From positions 1 to 64,000 of the forward strand of contig NZ_JAHOPH010000005.1 in NCBI RefSeq assembly GCF_019798055.1: 64,000 bases of DNA, written 5' to 3'. Source of the stretch: Salsipaludibacter albus. GTDB lineage: Bacteria; Actinomycetota; Nitriliruptoria; Nitriliruptorales; Nitriliruptoraceae. Position numbers and translations under genes: made by a program. Of the stretch, positions 16,097-25,800 are shown piece after piece. Every line of letters starts with the position of its first letter. The first letter of the stretch is position 1. The notes under the pieces are model-generated. The model had not been told where the DNA came from. It did no database searches and saw nothing but the letters and a program-made list of their open reading frames with translations.

Positions 16097-16722
16097 CTGC
16101 GCCCCATCGCCACGACCCAGGGACGACGACGGTCCACGATCGGGTCACCACGCAGCTCGACGGTCACGTCGGAGAAGCCGTGGTTGTCCAGCAGGGACTG
16201 CACCTCGCCCTCCGTGGCCTGGCTGCGATGGACCGGTCCGAGGACCTGGTCGTCCACGAGCTCCATGTCCGCCGTCCCCCGGTAGCACGAAAAGTACACC
16301 GGGCCCGAGCCCATTCGCGTCATCAGGTGCCCGAAGACGTGCGGCCACTGCGCCCGCGGGAGGTGCGTGAAGGCCGACGACAACCACATGCCGGAGAAGG
16401 TGTCGACGGGGAAGGGCAGGTCGTGCATGAAGGCTCGGACCAGCGCGTGACGCGGCATCAGCAGGCGGGCGTGGCGGAGCGCACCGAGCGACGCGTCGAT
16501 GCCGACCGGGTGGAGCCCTGCGTCGGACAGCAGGCGCAGGTCGTTGGCGGGCCCGCAGCCGATGTCGGCGACCAGCGCGCCACGGCCGGCCCACTCGGCG
16601 AACCGGTGGACGCTGGTCGACGGCCGCTTCATCCGGAACAGCTGCTGGTAGGCGTCCGCGTGTTCGTCGTAGGCCGCGATGCTCGCCAGCGTGCGGTCAT
16701 CGACCTCCACGTACACCTCCAC
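16093..16722 (-). CDS. Class I SAM-dependent methyltransferase
   Basis: This 209-residue protein has ALVADIGCGPANDLRLLSDAG as motif I, VGIDASLGALRHAR (motif post-I acidic residue), then FPVDTFSGMWLSSAFTHLPR and a C-terminal half typical of Methyltransf_11/25 enzymes. The N-terminal YDEHADAYQQLF is the common lead-in helix of this family. The substrate is unknown. The start is a GTG; several GTGs lie close together (codons 1, 3 and 5), so the N-terminus is uncertain by a few residues. It is divergent from the helicase gene and translationally coupled to the PH-domain gene. Confidence 0.82.
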   Translation of the reverse strand: MEVYVEVDDRTLASIAAYDEHADAYQQLFRMKRPSTSVHRFAEWAGRGALVADIGCGPANDLRLLSDAGLHPVGIDASLGALRHARLLMPRHALVRAFMHDLPFPVDTFSGMWLSSAFTHLPRAQWPHVFGHLMTRMGSGPVYFSCYRGTADMELVDDQVLGPVHRSQATEGEVQSLLDNHGFSDVTVELRGDPIVDRRRPWVVAMGRR

Positions 16723-16926
16723 CCACCCGCGCGGCCCTCGGCCGCCGGGAACGTCGTCATCGCCCTCGAAGGGTAGTCCGTGCCGGCCGACCCCCTTCCG
16801 CGTGGCCCACGACGGCGCGGCACACTCGACGCCGGCCGTCCGCTCCGGACAGGCCCGATCGGATCGACGGGCACCTCCGGTGGTGCCCCCCGGCCCGTGT
16901 CCAGCCGTCCCCGACCGAGGTGCCCC

Positions 16927-19254
16927 GTGGATCCGCGCGACATCCTCGAGCTGGTGGCGGCCAGCTCGGCGTCGGGTGCCACCGCCTCAAGCGCCCGGCA
17001 CGGCTCGACCGCCGACGGCCACATGGAAGACGACGAGGGGCTGGTCCACGTCAGCCGGCTGCCGGCACGCACGCCCGACTGGCGTGACCTGCCGCCCATG
17101 GACGACCTGCTCGCCAGCCGGCTGTCGATGCTCGGGATCGACCGGGCGTTCTCCCACCAGGTCGACGCGATCGAGGCGGTCCGGGCCGGCCGGCACACGA
17201 TCGTGGCGACCGGCACCGCGTCGGGCAAGAGCCTCGCCTACCAGGTCCCGGTGATCGACACGCTGCTGGGCGACGACACGGCCACGGCGCTGTACCTGTC
17301 CCCCACCAAGGCGCTGGCGCGGGACCAGTTGCGCCAGGTCCGCGCGTTCCGGCTGCCCGGGGTCCGCGCCGCCGTCGTGGACGGCGACACCCCGACCAGC
17401 GAGCGGGACGCGATCCGCCGCCGGGCCAACCTGGTCCTGACCAACCCCGACCTGCTGCACCACTCGGTCCTGCCCGGCCATCGGTACTGGGGCGACTTCC
17501 TGCACCGGCTGCGCCACGTCGTGGTGGACGAGGCCCACACGGCCCGCGGGGTGTTCGGCTCGCACGTGTCGCTGGTCCTGCGACGGCTGCGACGCTTGCT
17601 CGAGCGCTACGACGCCGACCCGACCTTCGTGCTGGCGTCGGCGACGATCGGCAACCCCGCCGACCACGCCGCCGCCCTGACCGGCCTGGAGGTCGAGGCC
17701 GTGGTCCGGGACGGGTCAGGCCGAGGGCCGCTGGAGATCGGCCTGTGGCAGCCCCCGTTCGACGACCGAGCGGACGGGCGTCGCCGGTCCCTGCTGGGAG
17801 AGGTCGGTGACCTGCTGGCGTCGTTCGTCGCGGCCGGCACCCAGACGTTGGTCTTCACCGGGTCGCGCAAGGCTGCGGAGGTCATCGCCGGCAACGCCCG
17901 CGACCGGCTCGATGCCGAACTGCGCGCCGGTGTGCGGTCCTACCGGGCCGGCTACCTGCCCCAGGAGCGACGCGACCTGGAGGAACGACTCCGCGACGGC
18001 CGGATCCGGGGCCTCGCGGCGACGTCGGCACTGGAGCTGGGCATCGACGTGGCGGGCCTGGACGCCGTGGTGCTGGCGGGCTACCCGGGAACGATCGCGT
18101 CGATGTGGCAGCGGTTCGGACGCGCCGGGCGGGGTGGCGAGGCCGCGATCGGCGTGCTGGTGGCGGGCGAGGACCCGCTGGACCAGTACCTGGTCCACCA
18201 TCCGGACCAGCTGCTGGGGCGCTCCGCCGAGGACGCCATCATCGACCCGCAGAACCGCTACCTGCTCGGCCCGCACCTGCGCTGTGCCGCGCACGAGGCG
18301 CCGCTGGACGTCGAGGACGCGCCCCGCTGGTTCGGACCGGCCGCGACCGACGTGCTGGATGACGAGGTCGCGGCGGGACGGCTCCGGGCCCGCGCCGGCA
18401 AGGTGCACTGGACCGGTCGACGTGGTCCGGCCGGCGATGTCGACCTGCGCTCGATCGGTGGTGGCGAGGTGCGGATCATCGACGCCGAGACCGGTGCCCT
18501 AGTGGGCACGGTCGACAGCGCCCGTGCCCGCGACACCGTCCACGAGGGTGCGATCTACCTGCACCAGGGGACGACCTGGGAGGTCGCGGCGCTGGACCTC
18601 GAGCGGGGCCTCGCGGCGGCCGAGCGGGTCCGGACCAACCACACCACCCGCCCACGGCGTGACACCGACGTGCAGATCGTCGACGAGCTCGAGCATCGCG
18701 ACCTGGGCGCCGTCCAGCTCGCACTGGACCGGGTCGCGGTGACGAACACGGTGACGGGCTACGACCTGCTGCGGCTGGGTTCCCGCGACGTGCTCGCGAG
18801 CGTCCCCCTGGACCTGCCACCGCTGCACCTGGACACCGTGGCGGTCCGCTGGACGATCACCGAGGACGCGCTGGGCGCCGTCGGGGGCGGACTGCTGCCA
18901 CGTCGCTGGCCGGGCTCGCTGCACGCCGCCGAGCACGCCGCGATCGGCATGCTGCCGTTGCTGGCGCTGTGCGACCGCTGGGACATCGGTGGGCTGTCGA
19001 CCGTCCGGCATGCCGACACGGGACTGCCGACCGTGTTCGTGTACGACGGCCACCAGGGTGGTGCCGGGCTGGCCGAGACGTCGTTCCGACGCTTCGCGGA
19101 GCACGTGGAGGCGACCCGGGACGTGGTCGCGGGCTGCCGCTGCGACTCGGGCTGTCCGTCGTGCGTGCAGTCCCCCAAGTGCGGCAACGGCAACGACCCG
19201 CTGGACAAGGCGGGGGCCGTGGACGTGCTGGTGCGCCTGCTCGCCGCGACCTGA
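16927..19254 (+). CDS. MrfA/SftH-type DEAD/DEAH-box DNA helicase with C-terminal Cys cluster
   Basis: This 775-residue superfamily 2 helicase shows, in order, ATGTASGKS (Walker A, about residue 94), DEAH at 201-204, LASATIGNP (motif III) and ALELGIDVAGLDAVVLAGYP with WQRFGRAGRGG (motifs V and VI). The C-terminal domain (DUF1998/MZB) ends with Cys737, Cys739, Cys743, Cys746 and Cys752 in CRCDSGCPSCVQSPKC, the zinc-binding pattern of MrfA (B. subtilis, mitomycin-lesion repair), Hrq1 and mycobacterial SftH. It probably unwinds DNA 3' to 5' during repair of bulky lesions or crosslinks. The GTG at 16927 (MDPRDILELV) is chosen because conserved helices start there; the frame extends 49 codons upstream. 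Its position beside a tad operon matches the 'helicase/secretion neighbourhood' of other actinobacteria. Confidence 0.92.
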   Translation: MDPRDILELVAASSASGATASSARHGSTADGHMEDDEGLVHVSRLPARTPDWRDLPPMDDLLASRLSMLGIDRAFSHQVDAIEAVRAGRHTIVATGTASGKSLAYQVPVIDTLLGDDTATALYLSPTKALARDQLRQVRAFRLPGVRAAVVDGDTPTSERDAIRRRANLVLTNPDLLHHSVLPGHRYWGDFLHRLRHVVVDEAHTARGVFGSHVSLVLRRLRRLLERYDADPTFVLASATIGNPADHAAALTGLEVEAVVRDGSGRGPLEIGLWQPPFDDRADGRRRSLLGEVGDLLASFVAAGTQTLVFTGSRKAAEVIAGNARDRLDAELRAGVRSYRAGYLPQERRDLEERLRDGRIRGLAATSALELGIDVAGLDAVVLAGYPGTIASMWQRFGRAGRGGEAAIGVLVAGEDPLDQYLVHHPDQLLGRSAEDAIIDPQNRYLLGPHLRCAAHEAPLDVEDAPRWFGPAATDVLDDEVAAGRLRARAGKVHWTGRRGPAGDVDLRSIGGGEVRIIDAETGALVGTVDSARARDTVHEGAIYLHQGTTWEVAALDLERGLAAAERVRTNHTTRPRRDTDVQIVDELEHRDLGAVQLALDRVAVTNTVTGYDLLRLGSRDVLASVPLDLPPLHLDTVAVRWTITEDALGAVGGGLLPRRWPGSLHAAEHAAIGMLPLLALCDRWDIGGLSTVRHADTGLPTVFVYDGHQGGAGLAETSFRRFAEHVEATRDVVAGCRCDSGCPSCVQSPKCGNGNDPLDKAGAVDVLVRLLAAT

Positions 19255-19284
19255 GTCCGGGCGTCCCGGTCACCGCGGCGCCGG

Positions 19285-19659
19285 TCATGGTGGGACCAGC
19301 CGGGCCCGACCGGTGGCCGTCACCACGGGACCGGCCACCTGCACCAGCGGACCGAGGTCCGGGAGGTCGACGGCGACCTCGACCTCCACGGGCAGGCGGT
19401 CGCAGGTGCAGCGGGTGAGCCGGGCTCCCATGGCGGTCGCGACCCGCTGGGCTGCCACGTGGGGATCCGTGGACCCCGCCGGACCGGCGTGCGCCCCGGC
19501 GGCGGCGAGGGCGGCGTGGTCGGCCGCACCGTCGGCGACCGCCCGGGCACGCAGGAGCACCCCGACGTGGACGGCGACGGTGAGCACGACCAACGCCGCG
19601 AACAGCGCGAGGATCGTGACCAGCAACGCGTTGCCGGCGGGGTCGCGGCACCGGTTCAC
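19285..19659 (-). CDS. TadE-like protein of the helicase/secretion neighbourhood
   Basis: This 124-residue protein has one hydrophobic N-terminal segment (GNALLVTILALFAALVVLTVAVHVGVLL, positions 9-36), then ARAVADGAADHAALAAAG, which is typical of the Rv3654c-like / TadE-like family found beside this helicase in actinobacteria. The glutamate at +5 that defines true class III prepilins is missing, so it may be membrane-anchored rather than processed. Two Cys in TRCTC could form a disulfide outside the membrane. It is the last gene of the tad operon, its GTG start overlapping the tadE stop (GTGA), and it is convergent with the helicase. Role: minor pilin or assembly factor (inferred). Confidence 0.8.
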   Translation of the reverse strand: MNRCRDPAGNALLVTILALFAALVVLTVAVHVGVLLRARAVADGAADHAALAAAGAHAGPAGSTDPHVAAQRVATAMGARLTRCTCDRLPVEVEVAVDLPDLGPLVQVAGPVVTATGRARLVPP

Positions 19660-20054
19660 GGCGGCACCACCGGCTCGACCATGGCTGCCGCCCGACCGAC
19701 CACGGAGCGTTCGGCGCCCAGCAGGTCGTGCTGCACCCGGACGTCGACCGTGACGACCTCCCCGACACGACGGGGGCCGACCTGGACGACGGCATCCGGT
19801 CCGGCGACGGCCACGACCCCGCGGACCACCGGCGCGTCGTCGGCATGGACCGCGGCCAGGCGGGCGCCCACCCTGGCCGCCTCCTGGACGACCAGGCTGG
19901 TGCGCACGACCGCGACCAGGGACAACACCCCGACGACCAGCAGTGCCACCAATGGCAAGGCCAGGGCGAACTCCAGCGCGACGACCCCACGTTCGGATGC
20001 CCGCACGATCGACCTGGGGCCGGCGGGCACCCGGCGGCGAGCCCGGCCGGTCAC
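19656..20054 (-). CDS. tadE: TadE-family pseudopilin
   Basis: This 132-residue protein has a basic leader, a processing site Gly23 followed by VVALEF with the glutamate at +5, and a hydrophobic helix (ALALPLVALLVVGVLSLVAVV). That is the class III prepilin signature of TadE/TadF. The segment LVVQEAARVGARLAAV after the helix is typical of TadE. It is probably a minor pilin of the Flp-type pilus made by this operon. I chose the GTG at 20054 because it overlaps the stop of the upstream pilin gene in a GTGA junction; GTGs at 20030 and 20006 are also in frame. Confidence 0.85.
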   Translation of the reverse strand: MTGRARRRVPAGPRSIVRASERGVVALEFALALPLVALLVVGVLSLVAVVRTSLVVQEAARVGARLAAVHADDAPVVRGVVAVAGPDAVVQVGPRRVGEVVTVDVRVQHDLLGAERSVVGRAAAMVEPVVPP

Positions 20055-20380
20055 AGGCCGACGAGGTCGGACACGCGGTCGAGGATCGAGCCCAGCAGGG
20101 CGCTGATGCCCCCACTGGTGGCCCATTCGAGCAGGACCGAGACGATCGTCGCGGCGACCACGGCCAGCAGGCCGTACTCGGTCGCGACGGAGCCGTCCTC
20201 GGACGACGCGCGCCCCGCGGCGGTCGTCCCGTCGGACGTGGTGGGCTCGCTCGACGCCGCAGGGTGGTCCCCGCGGGTGGGCGATCGATGGCGCAGCTCG
20301 ATGACGCGGGCAGGGACGGGCTGTCGACCGGCGCCTGCCGACGGGTCGGCGAGGGGATGGTGGTGTGGACGGGTGGGCAT
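20051..20380 (-). CDS. DUF4244 Flp-type pilin
   Basis: This 109-residue prepilin is recognised by EDGSVATEYGLLAVVAATIV. The predicted prepilin-peptidase cut falls after Gly63, leaving SVATEY with glutamate at +5 and tyrosine at +6, the Flp class signature. The mature subunit is only about 46 residues, normal for Flp pilins. The 63-residue leader is very long for a Flp pilin (usually under 20) and rich in His, Pro, Ser and Thr; an internal start closer to the site is possible. However, the ATG at 20380 has a clean GGAGG five bases upstream. It is the likely major pilin of the locus, comparable to Rv3656c. Confidence 0.85.
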   Translation of the reverse strand: MPTRPHHHPLADPSAGAGRQPVPARVIELRHRSPTRGDHPAASSEPTTSDGTTAAGRASSEDGSVATEYGLLAVVAATIVSVLLEWATSGGISALLGSILDRVSDLVGL

Positions 20381-20397
20381 GGATCCTCCGATCCGGT

Positions 20398-21486
20398 TCA
20401 GGGGCCCGCCACCCGCGCCAGCCCGTCGAGCACGATCGGGGCACCGATCGCCAGGACGGTGGCGGGGACGAGCACGAGGGCAGTGGGGAAGGTCAGTCGG
20501 GCAGGAAGCCGGGCGACGGCAGCCCGCTCGCGGGCGGCGTCGTCCGCCCGGAGCCGGTTCGCCAGGTCACGCAGCACCGGGGCACCCGGGGCACCGGTCG
20601 TGGCCAGGTCGCGCACGGTCGGGCCCAGCGGGCCCAGCGCCAGCTCGCGGTCCTCGCCGTGGGAGTCCCGGGGCCGTCCGTCGGCCGGAAGCTCGGGACG
20701 CAGGGCCAGGTCCATCGCGGTCGCTCGCAGGGCACGGGCGAGCTCGGCCCGCCCATCGTGTCTGGCATCGCCCCTCCCGCCGACGTCGAGCCGGTCCCCG
20801 GCGAGCCGCAGCGCGGCGGGCAGGTCGTGGCCGGCCGACACCGCGACCGCGACCAGGTCGGTGGCCAGTGGCAGGTGGGGTGACGGCTCCGACGGCCGCG
20901 GCCGCATCCGGGCCGCGACGAGTACGGCCACGACCACCCCGGGGACGGGGCCCGCCAGCCACCACGTGAGCGGCACCACCACGACCAGCCATCGCGGTGC
21001 GGTCGATCGGTGCTGCTGGGGTCGATCCGCGCGGGACAGGATCGCACGCATCCACAGCCAGGCGACCGCGAGCAGCACGGCGACCACGCCCAGCACGATC
21101 CGGCCGAGCGGATCGTCGAGGAAGAAGGCGCCGAGGTCGACCCCGGTGACGGCCGCCAGCCCCGGGACGGCCAGGATCGGCAGGGCCAGCAGGGACCTCG
21201 CGACCGTCCGGGCCGGGGCGATCGCGGCCAGGCGCTCGTCGGCGACCCGGCGACGTCGCTCCGCACCGTCCAGTGCGGCCGCCACGACGGGTTGGAGCGG
21301 GGCACCGCACGCCCTGGCCAGCCCGACCATGTCGGCGACGTCGGGCTCGAGGTCGGCCAGGGCATGGTCGTCGAGGTCGTGGCCTCCGACGCCGGTGCGC
21401 AGGCGCAGCAGGGCGCGATCCCGCCGTGCCAACGACGCGGGATCAGATCCCGCCCGGCGGCCACTCGCCAGCCCCGGAAGCCTCAT
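20398..21486 (-). CDS. TadB-TadC fused pilus assembly membrane protein
   Basis: This 362-residue protein combines what are usually two platform proteins. The N-terminal half holds an alpha-helical T2SSF-like segment (DLEPDVADMVGLARACGAPL) and two membrane spans. After a central span pair (WLVVVVPLTWWLAGPVPGVV) a second T2SSF-like cytoplasmic unit follows (LPLATDLVAVAVSAGHDLPA) and a last hydrophobic hairpin (LTFPTALVLVPATVLAIGAP). Family role: inner-membrane platform on which TadA drives pilin assembly. In mycobacteria the two halves are separate genes (Rv3658c and Rv3657c). The ATG at 21486 overlaps the tadA stop as ATGA. The fusion is read from one uninterrupted frame. Confidence 0.8.
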   Translation of the reverse strand: MRLPGLASGRRAGSDPASLARRDRALLRLRTGVGGHDLDDHALADLEPDVADMVGLARACGAPLQPVVAAALDGAERRRRVADERLAAIAPARTVARSLLALPILAVPGLAAVTGVDLGAFFLDDPLGRIVLGVVAVLLAVAWLWMRAILSRADRPQQHRSTAPRWLVVVVPLTWWLAGPVPGVVVAVLVAARMRPRPSEPSPHLPLATDLVAVAVSAGHDLPAALRLAGDRLDVGGRGDARHDGRAELARALRATAMDLALRPELPADGRPRDSHGEDRELALGPLGPTVRDLATTGAPGAPVLRDLANRLRADDAARERAAVARLPARLTFPTALVLVPATVLAIGAPIVLDGLARVAGP

Positions 21487-22691
21487 GCCCGCCACCGTTC
21501 GTCGAGCACGCGGACACCGTCGTTGGTGGTCACGGCAACCACCCGGTCGACCCGGCGCCGCCGACCGTCCCGGACCAGCGACACCACCACGTCCACGGCG
21601 GCGTCGACCTGGGCACGTGCGGCGGCCAGCGGGAGCCCCGCCTGCAGCGCCATCCCCTCCAACCGGACAAGGGCATCGCCCGGGGAGTTGGCGTGGACGG
21701 TGGTCATCGTGCCGTCGTGACCGGTGTTCATCGCCTGGAGGAGGCTCGCGACCTCGGGACCACGGACCTCGCCGACCACCAGCCGGTCGGGGCGCATCCG
21801 CAGGGCGTGGCGGACCAGGTCGGCCAGTGACACGCCACCACCGCCGTCAGGTGCCGGCTCGACCACGCCCAACGCCACGGCGTGCCGGCTGGGGTGGCCC
21901 AGCTCGGGCGTGTCCTCCAGCACCACGACCCGGTCGTCGCCGACCTCGGCCAGCAGCCGGGCGAGCAGGGTCGTCTTGCCGGATCCGGCGCGGCCGGCCA
22001 CCACGAGGTTGCGACGTGCCGCCACCAGCTCGACCAGCACCTCGCGCAACTCGGCGGGGACGCTGCCGGAGGCCGCCAGGTCCTCCCAGGTCGGCACGAC
22101 CGAGGCCACGCGTCGCAGGGTCAGGACCGGCCCGGCCACCACCGGTGGAATGGCCGCGTGCAGGCGGATCCCGCCCGGCAGCGTCGCGTCGACACAGGGG
22201 TGACCCCGGTCGAGTCGTCGGGCGGTCGGCGCCAGGGCGCGCCGGATCGTGGCGAGCATCGCCCCGTCGTCGCGGAACGACACGGCCGTGCGCTCGAGCC
22301 GTCCGTGGCGGTCGACCCAGACCTCGTGCGGGCCGTTGCAGCACACGTCGGTGACGGCCGGGTCACGCAGCAGGCGATCGAGCGGCCCCAGACCGGCGAT
22401 CTCGTCGACGAGGTCGCGCACCAGCGCCGCCCAGTGGGCCGGGGCCAGCACGACGCCCTCGGCGGCCAGCGCCCGGGCGACGGCCCGACGGACGACCACC
22501 CGGTCGGTGCGGTCCCGACCGGCTGCCTCGTCGGCCACCACCCGGTCCAACACGGCGGCGTGCAGGACGTCGTCGACCCCGTCGGCTCCCGGGACGACAC
22601 GCCCCGACGGTCCGCCGCGCAGGCGACTCACCCGGGCAGACGGCCCCATCGAGGACGGGGCAGCCCGGTCCGAGCGCGCACGAGGGGACAT
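21483..22691 (-). CDS. tadA: TadA-family secretion/pilus assembly ATPase
   Basis: This 402-residue type II/IV secretion ATPase (VirB11/TadA class) powers Flp pilus assembly. It has an N-terminal domain with VTDVCCNGPHEVWVDRHGRL, the Walker A motif GRAGSGKTT with Lys239, the Asp box VVLEDTPEL and LRMRPDRLVVGEVRGPE (Walker B region), followed by the His box GHDGTMTTVHANSP. The ATG at 22691 is preceded by AGGAAG at about 8 bases; the extension upstream to 22811 is not conserved. It is first gene of the operon tadA-tadBC-pilin-tadE-tadE-like. No CpaE/Ssd-like gene, prepilin peptidase or CpaB homologue is in the window, so these must lie elsewhere. Confidence 0.93.
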   Translation of the reverse strand: MSPRARSDRAAPSSMGPSARVSRLRGGPSGRVVPGADGVDDVLHAAVLDRVVADEAAGRDRTDRVVVRRAVARALAAEGVVLAPAHWAALVRDLVDEIAGLGPLDRLLRDPAVTDVCCNGPHEVWVDRHGRLERTAVSFRDDGAMLATIRRALAPTARRLDRGHPCVDATLPGGIRLHAAIPPVVAGPVLTLRRVASVVPTWEDLAASGSVPAELREVLVELVAARRNLVVAGRAGSGKTTLLARLLAEVGDDRVVVLEDTPELGHPSRHAVALGVVEPAPDGGGGVSLADLVRHALRMRPDRLVVGEVRGPEVASLLQAMNTGHDGTMTTVHANSPGDALVRLEGMALQAGLPLAAARAQVDAAVDVVVSLVRDGRRRRVDRVVAVTTNDGVRVLDERWRA

Positions 22692-22703
22692 GGATCCGGC
22701 TTC

Positions 22704-22719
22704 CTGTCGCCCCCGACAG
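22704..22719 (-). promoter_or_regulatory. Small hairpin abutting the tadA ribosome-binding site
   Basis: CTGTCG (22704-22709) and CGACAG (22714-22719) can pair around a 4-base loop. The stem touches the AGGAAG Shine-Dalgarno sequence of tadA (22700-22705), so it could modulate translation of the tad operon. Six base pairs is short; this may be chance. Confidence 0.3.
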
Positions 22720-22835
22720 CCACCAGGGACCAGGAACCTACGACGCCCACCCGAACAGGCGGGACCCGCGCCGACCCTGCTGTGGACAACGACCCCGCGG
22801 GGCCCCAGCACCGGAACGGTCCCGCGAGCACGGTC

Positions 22836-22881
22836 GACCCGCGCCAGCCCGTCAGGCCGACCCGCGCCAGCCCGTCAGGCC
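22836..22881. repeat. 23-bp tandem duplication spanning the giant-gene stop codon
   Basis: Two exact 23-base copies (22836-22858 and 22859-22881) lie head to tail. The second copy contains the TGA stop (22877-22875) and the last codons of the giant gene, so the first copy repeats that stop region in the 3' flank. It looks like a recent slippage event; no hairpin is evident. Confidence 0.85.
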
Positions 22882-25800
22882 GATCCGACCTCACCGGTCG
22901 CGGGACGCGTCCGCCTGCGCAGCAGCGCCCCGACCAGGAGCACCATCGTCAGCACGACAGCGAGCGTCCCGCTCGCCCCGGTCCCAACGGCGACCGCCTC
23001 GACGACTGCCGGCATGGCCGCGGCCCGGACCACCCAGCCGTCGAACGAGCCCGCGACGGCGTGCACCGCCACGATGGGCGGCAGCCCCGCGTCGCCCGCC
23101 ACCCACGACAGGTCGCCACCGACGGCAACGGCGAGGACCGGCCCTGTGCTGGTGGTGTCGGTGGCTCCGGGGGACCGGACGGCTCCCTGCCACGTGGCAC
23201 CCCCGACCCCGGAACCTGCCGTCCAGGTCGCGTCCGTGGCCGTCGTGGCCACGACCGTCGCCACCTCGCCGGCCCGGTCCTGGCGTTCGCGCGACTTGGG
23301 CATCACACGCAGGTCGCGCGCCGCCATGCCCGCCGTCACGCCCCCAGCGAAGGAGCCCTGCACGGACATGCTGCTCGTCGCCGCAAGCGCATCGACTGAC
23401 TCGCGTGTCGCGGAGAGCCCGGCCAGACCTGCAGCCGTCCCGAGGGTCGTCCCCGACGTCGACGAGTCGACGGCCGGGGGGGCTACCGACGCCGCGTCGA
23501 GGACCCAGCGCACGCCGGGTGCCAACACGGCGGCCATCACGCCACCATCCTGGTGGTCGAGCCCCAGGACGTGGCCCAGTTCGTGCAGGAGCACGGTCAG
23601 GAGGTCCACGGACCCCTCGACCACGGGGCCGTCACCGACGTGCCAACCCCACCCGGCGGCGTTGGTGTCCAGCTCGATGGTCGCGCCGTCGGCCAACCCC
23701 AGCGAGGCGCCGTCGAGGTCCCGGAGCACCACGGACAGCCCCTCCAGCACCGCCACGTCGACCCCCGCAGACCGCCAGGTGGCAACGGCGGCGGCGACCA
23801 GACGATCCAGGTCGTCCGACGAGAGGGTCGTCGTCACGGGGTCCGCGGCGGCAGCGGTGGTGGCCAGGCCCTTCTTGCCACCCTTGTTGCCGGGCTGCGG
23901 GTCGTCCGGCGAGCCCTTCTGGTCGCCCCAGGCGGCATCCTGCTGCAGCACCATGCCCAGTTCGCCGAACGGCTCGCCGTTGCGACCACCGGTGCACAGG
24001 GTGTTGCCGGCGCAGCGGGTGATGTCGGCGCCCGCGGCCGTGCCGAGGGCGAGCAGGAACGCCTCGATGTGGGGCGCCGGACTCCGCGTCACCGGACCGC
24101 GACCGAAGGGGTTGTAGGGGACCCAGTAGCTGTTGAACTCGCCACTCCAGTCGAACATCCGGTCGTCTTCCGAATTGCCGATCAGGATGTCACGACCTGC
24201 GCCGCCGTAGCTGACGTCTGCGTAGCTCGTCGACGGGTCCGGGGTGTCCACGACGTCGTTGGCGCCGCCGTTGGTGGTCTTGTCGTCGTCGCCGTCGTGC
24301 AGGTCGTCGCCCCAGCCACCGAACATCCAGTCTGCGCCGGTGCCACCGACCAGCCAGTCGAACCCGCCGTCGCCGAACAGGCGGTCGTCGCCGTCGCCGC
24401 CGCCGGCCACGTTCTCCGGCACCACGTCGCCCAGGAACCAGACGGTCCCGCCGCCGGCCGCCTCGACCTCGATGCGGGCGAGCGGGTCGTTCTCGTCGTA
24501 CCAGCGGAACTCGCCCGGCCGGAAGCCGTGCTGGAGGACGTCGCGGCAGCCACCGCACGCGGCGTCGTACTGGTCCGGGCCGTACACCGCGTCCAGGAAG
24601 GCGAACGGGTCGTCGAAGTAGTCGGCCCCGCCGTACACCTGGTCGGGAGCCTCGGCGCCGGACAGGAAGTCGTCACCCTCGTTGGCGTGGACGAAGTCGT
24701 TGCCCCAACCGCCGTACAGGATGTCGTTGGCGCCCATCCGGAAGGTCGTGAAGGTCGCGCCGGTGATCGCGATGTCCAGTTCCACCGTCTTGCGGAGACG
24801 TCCGGTCGCGTAGATCGTCGTGTCGAGCTTGTCCCCGCTGGGGGCGATCTCGTCCTCGGTCGTGGCGGGGCGTCCGTGCAGTGGCTCGGCCGTGCCATTG
24901 CGTGCGGTCAGGACGTACCCCTCGTCGCCGATGATCCCGTCGGTGCCGGCGCCACCGGAGATCCAGTCGCCGCCCTCGCCGCCGTAGAGGTCGTCGTCGT
25001 GGGCGTCGCCGTACAGGACGTCGTCGCCGGTCATGCCGTGGACGACGTCGTCGCCCGACTCGCCGTGGATGGTGTCGGCGGCACCGATGTTGGTCCCGGT
25101 GCCGACCACCCAGGTCGCGGTGGCCGGGTCGGCCGGGTCCGCCACGAACCAGTAGCCGGCCCCCCCGATGGGCGTGTAGTCCAGCTTCACGGCGACCGTG
25201 GGGATCACGTCGGCCACGTAGGTGAAGGTGGCGAAGCCCCCTGCGGCCGTGACGATCCGGAACACGTTGCCGTTGTCACCCACGATCGTGTCGGCGTCCC
25301 GGCCGTTGTCCAGGCCCGCGGCCGTGTCGTTGCGGGTCGCGTGGTCGCCGTTGCCACCGAAGATCGTGTCGCTGCCGTCCGGGCGCATGGCGCGGGTGAC
25401 CAGGCCGAACAGGTCGCTGCTGCCACCGATGATCGAGTCCCGTCCCAGGCCGCCATGGACGACGTCGTCGCCACCGTTGCCCTCGACGTGGTCGTCGCCG
25501 TCGGTGCTCGGGTCGGTGGCCGCCACGATGGTCCACGGGCCCCCCGCGAGCGTGAGCAGCACCCCGTCGCCGTGCAGCACGTCGTCGCCGAGCTGGCCGA
25601 ACACCAGGTCGTGGCCCGCCCCACCGGCCGCCATGTCGTCACCCCAGCGGGTCGCGTCGCCGGCCTGGATCGTGGCGTCGTGGTCGAGCAGCGTGATGGT
25701 CCACCGCCAGGTGCCGAGCGGGTCCACCCGGTGGGTGGTGGTGACCCCGCCGGCCAGCGTCGTGCCGGCCAGGGTGCGGATGGTCGGGGCGGCGCCACCG

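Noticed and set aside
22875-22990. Sortase (LPxTG) anchor at the C-terminus of giant protein 1
   Set aside because: A hydrophobic span and RRR are there, but no LPxTG-like motif precedes them.
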